Assembly (NCBI GenBank): GCA_016718385.1
Contig: JADKDK010000008.1
Span: 434,001 to 498,000, forward strand
Length of the DNA stretch: 64,000 bases
Direction: 5' to 3'
From: Gammaproteobacteria bacterium
Lineage (GTDB): Bacteria; Pseudomonadota; Gammaproteobacteria; Pseudomonadales; UBA5518
The notes below the pieces were generated by a model. It was not told where the DNA came from, ran no database searches, and was given only the letters and a program-made list of their open reading frames with translations. Both the position numbers and the translations under genes were made by a program. Every line of letters starts with the position of its first letter. Within the stretch, counting starts at the first letter, position 1. This document shows positions 1-6,554 of the stretch, in pieces.

Positions 1-122
1 GCCACGTGCTGACCACCAACGTGTTCCGCCGCTTCGACGAGGGCTGGCGCATGATCGCGCATCACGGCTCGATGCCGCCGCTGAAGCGCGAACCGGCCGC
101 GGCCGGCCGTTCCCTGCACTGA
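1..122 (+). CDS. SnoaL/NTF2-like protein, C-terminal fragment (cut by window edge)
   Basis: An open frame enters from the left edge (first full codon at base 3) and stops with TGA at 120-122. The 39 visible residues, including TTNVFRRFDEGWRMIAHHGS, look like the last beta strands of a SnoaL/DUF4440-type NTF2-like domain, where a W-R-M-I-x-H-H-x-S pattern is common. The start and most of the domain are outside the window. It converges on the epoxide hydrolase gene with only 7 bases between the two stops. The family assignment rests on a short tail and is tentative; the substrate is unknown. Confidence 0.5.
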   Translation, partial: HVLTTNVFRRFDEGWRMIAHHGSMPPLKREPAAAGRSLH

Positions 123-129
123 GTATCGG

Positions 130-1281
130 TCAGCGCATCGCGCGGAAGCAGGCGCGCAGCTCGCCCACGAAGAGTTCCGGCTGTTCGAAGGCCGCGAAGT
201 GGCCGCCGCGCTCGAGTTCGTTCCAGTGTACCAGCCGGGAGAAGCGTTTCTCGGCCCAGCGCCGCGAGCTGCGGAAGATCTCCTTCGGGAAGATGCTCGC
301 CCCGACCGGGATCGTGATCTGCTCCATGTTCGGCGTGCTGAAGCTCTCCCAGTAGAGCCGCGCCGAGGAGGCGGCGGAGTCCGTCAGCCAGTACATCATC
401 ACGTTGTCGAGCAGTTCGTCGCGCGTGAGCGCGTTCTCGGGATGCCTCGCCTCGCCCTCGCCGCAGTCGGTCCAGGCCCGGAACTTCTCCAGGATCCATG
501 CGGCCTGCCCGGACGGCGAGTCGGCGAGCCCGTAGCCCAGCGTCTGCGGCCGTGTGCTCTGCTGCTTGGAGTAGCCGGATTCGTGCTCGTAATAGTCCTG
601 CATTGCGGCCAGCGCACCCTGCTCGAGGGTGGTCAGCTCGTTCATCGTGTCGGGGTCGGGCGCGACCAGCGGCATGTTCAGGTGGATGCCGCGGCAATGC
701 GCGGTTTCGGTCATCGCGATGCTGCTGGTCACCATCGAGCCCCAGTCCCCACCCTGCGCCACGTAGCCATCGTAGCCCAGGCGCTGCATCAGCTGGCCCC
801 AGGCGCGGCCGATGCGTTCGACGCCCCAGCCCCTGGCGGGCGGCTTGTCGGAGAAGCCGTAGCCCGGCAGTGCGGGGCACACGACGTGGAAGGCATCCTT
901 CGCCTCGCCGCCATAACGGGTGGGGTCGGTGAGCGGGCCGATGACCTCCAGGAACTCGATGACCGAGCCTGGCCAGCCGTGCGTCATCACCAGTGGCAGC
1001 GCGTCGGTGTGCGGCGAGCGGACGTGCAGGAAATGGAAGCCCAGGCCGTCGATACTGGTGCGGAACTGCGGGAAGGCGTTGAGGCGCTTCGCCACGCGTT
1101 GCATGTCGTACTGCGTGGCCCAGTAGCTGCACACCTCCTGCATGTACGCGAGCGGTATGCCCTGGCTCCAGTCGCCCGCGGTCTCGGCGTCCGGCCAGCG
1201 TGTGGCGGCGAGGCGCCGGCGCAGGTCCTCGATCCCGGCGCTCCCGATCTCGACCTTGAAAGGGATGATGGCGTCCGACAT
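130..1281 (-). CDS. Epoxide hydrolase, alpha/beta-hydrolase with EHN N-terminal domain
   Basis: The 383-residue protein has the epoxide hydrolase N-terminal domain (about residues 5-105) followed by an alpha/beta-hydrolase fold. HGWPGS at 101-106 is the oxyanion-hole motif, GGDWG at 177-181 contains the probable nucleophile Asp179, and RGGHFAAFE near residue 361 supplies the catalytic His. The family opens epoxides to diols through a covalent ester intermediate; many bacterial members have unknown substrates. It is divergent from the Baeyer-Villiger monooxygenase gene across a 230-bp intergenic region, so joint regulation and a shared catabolic role are plausible but inferred. Confidence 0.85.
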   Translation of the reverse strand: MSDAIIPFKVEIGSAGIEDLRRRLAATRWPDAETAGDWSQGIPLAYMQEVCSYWATQYDMQRVAKRLNAFPQFRTSIDGLGFHFLHVRSPHTDALPLVMTHGWPGSVIEFLEVIGPLTDPTRYGGEAKDAFHVVCPALPGYGFSDKPPARGWGVERIGRAWGQLMQRLGYDGYVAQGGDWGSMVTSSIAMTETAHCRGIHLNMPLVAPDPDTMNELTTLEQGALAAMQDYYEHESGYSKQQSTRPQTLGYGLADSPSGQAAWILEKFRAWTDCGEGEARHPENALTRDELLDNVMMYWLTDSAASSARLYWESFSTPNMEQITIPVGASIFPKEIFRSSRRWAEKRFSRLVHWNELERGGHFAAFEQPELFVGELRACFRAMR

Positions 1282-1436
1282 GTTCCGGTCTCCGTGTTGC
1301 CAGGGTTCGTGTTTGTGCCGAAGCCTACCCGAGGCCGGCCCGGCTTGTCGTTACAGCCGTGCAACCTGGAGCGAGATCACATGCCTGGGGGACCGATACT
1401 CGCATCAACGCCGACCTCGTACGCGCTGGCTGCCTT

Positions 1437-1465
1437 GCGCGATTGTAATCAGCCGTGAATCGCGC
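1437..1465. promoter_or_regulatory. Inverted repeat in divergent promoter region, possible operator
   Basis: Within the 230-bp divergent gap between the epoxide hydrolase and monooxygenase genes, GCGCGATT (1437-1444) is repeated in inverted orientation as AATCGCGC (1458-1465), 13 bases apart. A small palindrome GATTGTAATC overlaps the left arm. A GATAAT hexamer at 1473-1478, about 35 bases before the monooxygenase start, could be a -10 box. The spacing suits a dimeric regulator, but no regulator gene lies nearby and nothing else in the 1282-1511 gap is recognised. Confidence 0.3.
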
Positions 1466-1511
1466 GCCGGCGGATAATGTCTCGCACAGGCATTCCACCG
1501 GAGCACCCGCC

Positions 1512-3449
1512 ATGACGCACCGTATCAACCCGGCCGGCGAACCGATCACCGACGACGACGCGACCATCGCGGCGGCGCTCGCGGAGGCGAGCGTCCCCTG
1601 CCTGATGATGTCGATGATCCACATGACGGGTGACGCGAGCCTGCTCGACGGCGACATCCGCCCGGTGCTGGCGTTCCTGAACGACATGCAGTGCGCGATG
1701 CCACCCGGGCAGCAGGCCGAGGTGCGACGCCGCGCGCTGGAGGTGATCAGGGCCTACCGCGACCGTGGCTGCACGCTGCCGCCGGCCCCGGATACCGCAA
1801 CGCTGCAGCGCATGATGAGCTTCCTGGTTGCCGGCGAGGTGCCCTCGGCTTACGTGCCGATGATGCTCGAGGAGATGGAGCTCGACGGGCGCGACGCGCG
1901 CGAGGTCTCGCTGGCGCATATACCGCCCGCGCAACGCGAGGCGCTGCCGGTGCTGATCATCGGCGCCGGCATGTCCGGGATCCTCGCGGGCATCCGCCTG
2001 CAGGAGGAAGGCGTTCCTTACGTGATCATCGAGAAGAACCCCGGCGTGGGCGGCACCTGGTACGAGAACACCTACCCGGGCTGCCGCGTGGACGTGGGCA
2101 ACCACTTCTACTGCTATTCCTTCGAGCCCAACCCCGACTGGCAGGAGTTCTTCGCGCGCCAGCCCGAGCTGCAGCGCTATTTCGCGAGCACCGCGCGTAA
2201 GTACGGCGTGGAGACGCAGATCCGCTTCGATACCGAGGTGCAGGCGGCCGAGTTCGACGAGGCGAGCGGCGAATGGCGGGTACACGTGCGCGCGAAGGAC
2301 GGTGCCACCGAGACGCTGCGCGCGCGCGTGCTGATCAGCGGCGTGGGCCAGCTGAACCGCCCGAAGCTGCCGGACATCGAGGGGCTCGGGCGCTTCCGCG
2401 GACCGGCGTTCCATTCCGCCTGCTGGGACCATTCGGTGAGCCTCGCCGGCAAGCGCGTCGCGGTGATCGGCACCGGCGCCAGCGCCTTCCAGCTCGTGCC
2501 CGAGATCGCCAAGGAGGCCGCGCAGGTCTACAGCTTCCAGCGCACGCCGCAATGGATGTTCCCGAACCCCGATTACCACCGTGCCGTGTCCGAGGGGGCG
2601 AGCTGGTGTTTCCGTCACCTGCCCTACTACGGACGCTGGTACCGTTTCCTGCTGTTCTGGCCCGCCACCGACGGCACCTGGGAAGGCACCTTCGTCGATC
2701 CGCAGTGGCCGCACCAGGAACGTTCGATCAACGCGATCAACGAATTCACGCGCGAGATGTTCACGGACTGGATCCGCCAGCAGTGTGGCGATGACGAGGC
2801 GCTGTTCCAGCGCGTGCTGCCGAAGTACCCGCCGCTGGCGCGCCGCACCCTGCAGGACAACGGTTCCTGGTTGCAGGCGCTGCGCCGCGACAACGTGCAA
2901 CTGGTCGACCGCGAGGTCGTGGCGCTGACGGAAACGGCGGTGCGCACCGCGGACGGCGCCGCGTTCGAGGCCGACGTCGTGGTCTACGCGACGGGCTTCC
3001 ATGCCAACCGCTACCTGTGGCCGATGGAGATCACCGGGCGCAACGGCGTGAAGCTGAGCGAGCGGTGGGGTGACGATCCGGCTGCCTACCTCGGTATCAC
3101 GGTGCCCGACTTCCCGAACCTGTTCGTGATGTACGGCCCGGCCACGAACCTCGCCGCCAGCGGCAGCCTGATCTTCCACGGCGAGTGCCAGATGCGCTAC
3201 ATCATGGGGTGCATCAGGGTCATGCTCGAGCGCGACGCGAAGACGCTGCAGGTGCGTCGCGCGGTGCACGACGCGTACAACCGGCGCCTCGAGGAAACGC
3301 TGGCGCGCACCGTGTGGTCGCACCCCGCGGTGGCGCACAGCTGGTACCGCAACAGCAAGGGACGCGTGACCGTGCTCTCGCCGTGGAAGCTGCTCGACTA
3401 CTGGACCTGGACGCGCGAGCCGAAGCTCGACGAATACGAGCTCGCGTAG
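1512..3449 (+). CDS. Flavin-containing Baeyer-Villiger monooxygenase, HAPMO-like
   Basis: Predicted FAD/NADPH-dependent monooxygenase inserting oxygen next to a ketone to give an ester or lactone. From the ATG at 1512 the product is 645 aa. FAD-binding GAGMSG is at 151-156, GGTWYENTYPG at 180-190, the BVMO fingerprint FRGPAFHSACWD at 295-306, and the NADPH-site GTGASA at 320-325. The roughly 140-residue N-terminal extension before the first Rossmann motif resembles 4-hydroxyacetophenone monooxygenase (about 640 aa). An upstream in-frame start at 1455 is less likely. The stop TAG (3447-3449) belongs to a REP repeat that an IS110 element has split immediately after it. The natural substrate is unknown. 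Confidence 0.88.
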   Translation: MTHRINPAGEPITDDDATIAAALAEASVPCLMMSMIHMTGDASLLDGDIRPVLAFLNDMQCAMPPGQQAEVRRRALEVIRAYRDRGCTLPPAPDTATLQRMMSFLVAGEVPSAYVPMMLEEMELDGRDAREVSLAHIPPAQREALPVLIIGAGMSGILAGIRLQEEGVPYVIIEKNPGVGGTWYENTYPGCRVDVGNHFYCYSFEPNPDWQEFFARQPELQRYFASTARKYGVETQIRFDTEVQAAEFDEASGEWRVHVRAKDGATETLRARVLISGVGQLNRPKLPDIEGLGRFRGPAFHSACWDHSVSLAGKRVAVIGTGASAFQLVPEIAKEAAQVYSFQRTPQWMFPNPDYHRAVSEGASWCFRHLPYYGRWYRFLLFWPATDGTWEGTFVDPQWPHQERSINAINEFTREMFTDWIRQQCGDDEALFQRVLPKYPPLARRTLQDNGSWLQALRRDNVQLVDREVVALTETAVRTADGAAFEADVVVYATGFHANRYLWPMEITGRNGVKLSERWGDDPAAYLGITVPDFPNLFVMYGPATNLAASGSLIFHGECQMRYIMGCIRVMLERDAKTLQVRRAVHDAYNRRLEETLARTVWSHPAVAHSWYRNSKGRVTVLSPWKLLDYWTWTREPKLDEYELA

Positions 3450-3464
3450 ACACTCTGTTGAGTG

Positions 3465-4469
3465 TCAAGGCGTTTCTATCGTCGCATAGAGTCTGGCTCC
3501 GTCGTAAGGCGTGGGGTCTCTGACTATCGCCCAGGCGGCGGTGAGCATCTTGCGCATGATCGCCGTGTTGATCTGCAAGCCCTTCTTGCCTCGCGCCTGC
3601 AGCCGCTGCTTGAACGCAGCGGCGTGCGGATCGTGGGTGCCGGCACTCAGTGCCGGCATGTAGAGCGCGCGCCTGAGGTACTTGTTGCCGTGCTTCGAGA
3701 TGCGCCCGGGCTTGTTCACGCTCGTGCCCGACTGGTGATGGCGCACGTCGAGCCCGGCATGGCTGGTGCAGGCCCGCCCCGACAGGGAGCGGGGCAGCAC
3801 GCAGAGTTCGCCCAGCACGGCGACGGCCGACTTGTCGCCCATCCCGACCATGCTGTTCAGGGCCTGGAAGGCCGCGTTGAGCGACTCGCTGCGCCCGATC
3901 AGTTCGATCGCCTGCGCACGAATGCGCTCGAGTCGTCCCTCGAGCGAGCGGATCGAGCGACGTAAATCCTCGCGCAAGAAGCGCGGCGTCTCCTCCGTGC
4001 TCTCCAGGGCATGGAGGCGATTCTTGGCGGCCGTGCTCTCGTCGGTGAGCTGCACCAGATAACGCCCGATCTGGCGCAATTGCAGGCATTCCCGGGCCGG
4101 CGGCTCCCAGCGCGTGAGCGGCATGCGGCGCAGGAACTCGAGCAGCATCCGGGCATCGATCGCATCGGTCTTGCTGCGCAGCCCCAGCCCCTTGGCGAAG
4201 TGATGTCCCGCTTTGGGGTTGATCACCACAACCTCGGCGCCGAGTTCGTGGGCCACAAGGGCAAGGTCGAGGAAGTAGATGCCCGTCGCCTCCATGATCA
4301 CCCGCAGGCGGCGACCATCCTTCAGCAGACGCGCCAGGAACGAGCGCACGGCGCTGATGTCGTTCTGCAGCTGGCCCTGTTCCAGCTTGCCTGCGGTCTC
4401 GTGGACAAATTCATGGGTTCTGGCGCCGACGTCGAACGCCAACAGGGTCTCGGTGACTATTGCGGTCAT
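3465..4469 (-). CDS. IS110-family transposase (DEDD / bridge-RNA-guided recombinase)
   Basis: The 334-residue protein has the normal IS110 size and two-domain plan. The N-terminal RuvC-like DEDD domain shows Asp13 in FDVGARTHEF, Glu60 in IMEATGIY, and Asp102/Asp105 in KTDAIDARML. The C-terminal Transposase_20 domain (about 205-300) contains SMVGMGDKSA, SHAGLDVRHHQSGTS, whose serine is the candidate nucleophile, and ISKHGNKYLRRALY. ATG 4469 was chosen because the DEDD domain begins at once; the frame remains open to 4694, but that stretch is the structured leader. The stop codon overlaps the right-end hairpin. No frameshift or missing catalytic residue is seen, so the element may be active. 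Confidence 0.93.
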   Translation of the reverse strand: MTAIVTETLLAFDVGARTHEFVHETAGKLEQGQLQNDISAVRSFLARLLKDGRRLRVIMEATGIYFLDLALVAHELGAEVVVINPKAGHHFAKGLGLRSKTDAIDARMLLEFLRRMPLTRWEPPARECLQLRQIGRYLVQLTDESTAAKNRLHALESTEETPRFLREDLRRSIRSLEGRLERIRAQAIELIGRSESLNAAFQALNSMVGMGDKSAVAVLGELCVLPRSLSGRACTSHAGLDVRHHQSGTSVNKPGRISKHGNKYLRRALYMPALSAGTHDPHAAAFKQRLQARGKKGLQINTAIMRKMLTAAWAIVRDPTPYDGARLYATIETP

Positions 4470-4504
4470 GGGATTGCACCTCGCTGTGAAGCTCGTAAGA
4501 TCGG

Positions 4505-4687
4505 CTTCCAGGTTCCCCGACCCCGCAACTATCGACGGCGCGCCCTTGTCACACGGGCTCCAGAGCTCGAGACACTCCACGTGCTCGTCGAATGGGGCGG
4601 GGAGCCTCTCTACGCGCAGAGTCAGCACCAGGCTGCTCGAAGGTCCGGTCGGCTTCCCCGGAAACCAGGCATGAACAAAACATGCCC
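4505..4687 (-). ncRNA. Candidate bridge RNA of the IS110 element
   Basis: The leader upstream of the transposase has the layout of an IS621-type bridge RNA (ends approximate). Read on the minus strand: a 5' hairpin GGCATG-7 nt-CATGCC (4668-4686); CCGGACCT (4641-4648), identical to the left target including the CT core; a CAGC/GCTG hairpin; CGCGTAG (4610-4616), complementary to right target CTACGCG; GAGTGTCT (4570-4577), identical to the left donor (element right end plus core); ACAAG (4545-4549), complementary to right donor CTTGT. The order target loop then donor loop, with core-overlapping guides, is that described for bridge RNAs. Transcription is not shown by sequence alone. Confidence 0.75.
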
Positions 4688-4701
4688 ACAGCAAACGTAC
4701 A

Positions 4702-4752
4702 AGGTCCGGCTTCAGCCGGACATTGCATCTGTCCGGCTGAAGCCGGACCTAC
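4702..4752. repeat. REPIN, interrupted by the IS110 element
   Basis: Two inverted REP arms, GTCCGGCTTCAGCCGGAC (4704-4721) and GTCCGGCTGAAGCCGGAC (4731-4748), flank a 9-base spacer. Each arm is itself a hairpin. The right arm ends in CTAC (4749-4752); the matching outer GTAG of the left arm lies at 3446-3449 on the other side of the IS. Before the insertion this REPIN alone separated the convergent monooxygenase and enoyl-CoA hydratase genes, and its two outer tails supply both stop codons. Confidence 0.85.
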
Positions 4753-5510
4753 ATGTCCCGCCAGCGCGGCGCGCGCTTCTCGAGGAAGGCCTGCACGCCT
4801 TCGAGCGTGTCGGCGCTCGCGGAGACCTCGCGTACCAGCTCGCGTTCGTGCCGTAGCGCCTCGTCGAGCGGCAGGCGCATCCCTTCGCTGATTGCGCGGC
4901 GGATCGCCCGCTGCGGCACCAGGCTGTGGCGCGTGAAGCGCGCCGCGAACTCGACCGCCGCGTCCACCACGTCCGCCTCGTCCGCGCAGACGCGGTTCAC
5001 CAGGCCCATGGCGAGCGCCGCGTCACCGTCGACCGGATCGCCGCTCAGCATCATCTCCAGCGCGCGGTTCTCGCCGATCAGCCGCGGCAGCAGCTGCGTG
5101 CCGGCGTAGGCCGGGAGCAGCCCGAGCTTGATCTCGGGCAGCCCCAGCTTCGCGCCCCGCCGCGCCACGCGGAAGGTGCAGGCGAGCGCGAGCTCGAGGC
5201 CGCCGCCGAGCGCGAGCCCGTTCAGCGCCGCGACGACGGGTTTCGGGAACTCCAGCATGCGCTCGACCAGCGCATGCACGCGCAGCAGCCGTTCCTGCGG
5301 ATCGCCATGCCATTCGTTGAGGTCGGTGCCCGCGCAGAAAGCGCGCCCGGTGCCGGTCAGGATCAGCGCGCGGCTGTCGTCGCCGGCGATCGCCGCGAGA
5401 TGCTGCTCCAGCGCGTCCAGCACGTCGTTGCTGATGGTGTTCAGCACCTGCGGCCGGTTCAGGGTCAATACCGCGCAGTCTGCGCGCCGTTCGATGTCCA
5501 CCACGCTCAT
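4749..5510 (-). CDS. Enoyl-CoA hydratase/isomerase family protein (crotonase)
   Basis: A 253-residue crotonase, the usual length, that would hydrate trans-2-enoyl-CoA in fatty-acid or side-chain beta-oxidation. The oxyanion-hole segment AFCAGTDL is present, and both catalytic glutamates of true hydratases are found: in GGGLELALAC and in GLPEIKLGLLPAYAGTQ. ATG 5510 is followed directly by the family start (SVVDIERRADCAVLTLNRP). The TAG stop (4749-4751) lies in the outer tail of a REPIN. It is divergent from the phytanoyl-CoA dioxygenase gene. Chain-length or substrate preference cannot be read from the sequence. Confidence 0.88.
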   Translation of the reverse strand: MSVVDIERRADCAVLTLNRPQVLNTISNDVLDALEQHLAAIAGDDSRALILTGTGRAFCAGTDLNEWHGDPQERLLRVHALVERMLEFPKPVVAALNGLALGGGLELALACTFRVARRGAKLGLPEIKLGLLPAYAGTQLLPRLIGENRALEMMLSGDPVDGDAALAMGLVNRVCADEADVVDAAVEFAARFTRHSLVPQRAIRRAISEGMRLPLDEALRHERELVREVSASADTLEGVQAFLEKRAPRWRDM

Positions 5511-5636
5511 GCCGTCGTCTCCGTGTCTGCCCCCGCCGAAAACGTTCCGGCGCCCGGCGCGACTATAGGAGAATTCGCGCGCCCGGCGTAGCCTTGCTGC
5601 AATTGCCGCCGATCGCCTACCCGGGAGTGATGCACC

Positions 5637-6488
5637 ATGGCCAGCCTGCCGCGATTTGCGCTCAGCGACCCCGTCGAGCGCATCCACGCCGCCCTCGACG
5701 AGCACGGCGCGGTGATCGTCGATGGCCTGCTCGGCCAGCCCCTGCTCTCGCAGCTCAACGGCGATGTCGATCCGCTGCTGGCGCGGGCCGATCCGCACAT
5801 GAATCACCTCAACCCGGTGCTGGACGCCTTCTTCGGCACGTGCGTGCGCCACGTGACCGGGCTCGCCGGCAAGTCGCTCGCCTTCGCCGAAAACGTGATG
5901 TGCCATCCGCTGTTGCTCGCGCTGTGCGACCGCGTGCTGCTGCCCGGCTGTGCGGGCTACCAGCTGAACCTGGGCCACCTGATGGACCGTGGCCCGGGGG
6001 CGCAGGCGCAGTGGCCGCATCGCGACGAGGACGTGTGGGTGCATTGCCCGCGTCCGCACCCCGAACTGCAGCTCGCCGCGGTCGTGGCGCTGGTCGATTT
6101 TCGTCGCGACAACGGCGCGACCTACGTGGTGCCGGGCAGTCATCGCTGGCCGCGCGATCGCGTCGCCACCGAGGCGGAAACGGCGCACGCCGGGATGCCG
6201 GCCGGATCGGCGGTGATCTACCTCGGCTCGACGATCCACGGCGGTGGCGCCAACAGCACCGCCGACGAGTGGCGCCGCGGTTTTCACCTGAGCTACACGC
6301 TGGGCTGGCTGCGCACCGAGGAGAACAACATCCTCGCGGTGCCGCCGGCACGCGCGCGCGAGCTCTCGCCGCTGGCGCGGCGCCTCATCGGCTACGGCGT
6401 GCACGACGCCATAGCCGACATGGGCGGCTACCTGGGGATGCTCGACATGCGCGATCCGGCGCAGATGCTCGAGTCGGGCGAACTGTAG
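5637..6488 (+). CDS. Phytanoyl-CoA dioxygenase (PhyH) family protein
   Basis: The 283-residue protein belongs to the Fe(II)/2-oxoglutarate-dependent PhyH family. The iron-binding H-x-D appears in WPHRDEDVW near residue 123, the second His in STIHGGGANS near 201, and the 2-oxoglutarate-binding Arg follows in EWRRGFHLSY. The family hydroxylates acyl-CoAs or other lipophilic compounds; the substrate here is unknown. It is divergent from the enoyl-CoA hydratase gene over 126 bp, so both may serve one catabolic route with the upstream monooxygenase and epoxide hydrolase, which is inference from position. Its TAG stop (6486-6488) is provided by the start of a REP repeat. Confidence 0.85.
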   Translation: MASLPRFALSDPVERIHAALDEHGAVIVDGLLGQPLLSQLNGDVDPLLARADPHMNHLNPVLDAFFGTCVRHVTGLAGKSLAFAENVMCHPLLLALCDRVLLPGCAGYQLNLGHLMDRGPGAQAQWPHRDEDVWVHCPRPHPELQLAAVVALVDFRRDNGATYVVPGSHRWPRDRVATEAETAHAGMPAGSAVIYLGSTIHGGGANSTADEWRRGFHLSYTLGWLRTEENNILAVPPARARELSPLARRLIGYGVHDAIADMGGYLGMLDMRDPAQMLESGEL

Positions 6489-6554
6489 GTTCGGCTTCAG
6501 CCGGACATCGGGCCGTATTTGCCGGCATCCCTGTGCGGATGAATCCGGCCCTAC
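6485..6554. repeat. REPIN between convergent genes
   Basis: The left arm begins GTAGGT followed by TCGGCTTCAGCCGGA; the right arm, read on the other strand, begins GTAGGG followed by CCGGATTCATCCG and ends at 6554. About 24 bases separate the arms. Each arm keeps a TTCA hairpin loop. The outer GTAG and CTAC tails contain the stop codons of the PhyH gene (6486-6488, plus strand) and of the ABC-F gene (6551-6553, minus strand). It is the only DNA between these convergent genes. Confidence 0.8.

Larger units (their letters stand above)
3450..4703 (-). mobile_element. IS110-family insertion sequence inserted in a REPIN
   Basis: A 1,254-bp element carrying one DEDD transposase on the minus strand, a 234-bp non-coding leader (4470-4703) and a very short downstream end. 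Both boundaries carry the dinucleotide AG (3448-3449 and 4702-4703), which is CT on the transposase strand. Removing one copy joins GCGTAG to GTCCGGCTTCAGCC and restores a REPIN arm beginning GTAGGTCC, as at 6485 and 13756. This fits IS110-group insertion: no terminal inverted repeats, a shared core dinucleotide and a long leader. A sub-terminal hairpin, GACACTC-TGTT-GAGTGTC (3449-3466), marks the right end. IS621 of E. coli is known to target REP sequences with a CT core. Confidence 0.9.

Noticed and set aside
1449..3338. 629-codon minus-strand open frame opposite the monooxygenase gene
   Set aside because: Antisense shadow of an obvious BVMO; composition is Arg/His/Ala-rich without motifs.
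3449..3466. Transcription terminator after the monooxygenase gene
   Set aside because: The GACACTC/GAGTGTC hairpin lies in the right end of the IS110 element, starting with one base of the boundary core, and lacks a T run; it is better read as an element end.
4470..4694. N-terminal extension of the IS110 transposase to 4694
   Set aside because: The DEDD domain starts at 4469, and the extension coincides with the structured leader holding the guide matches.
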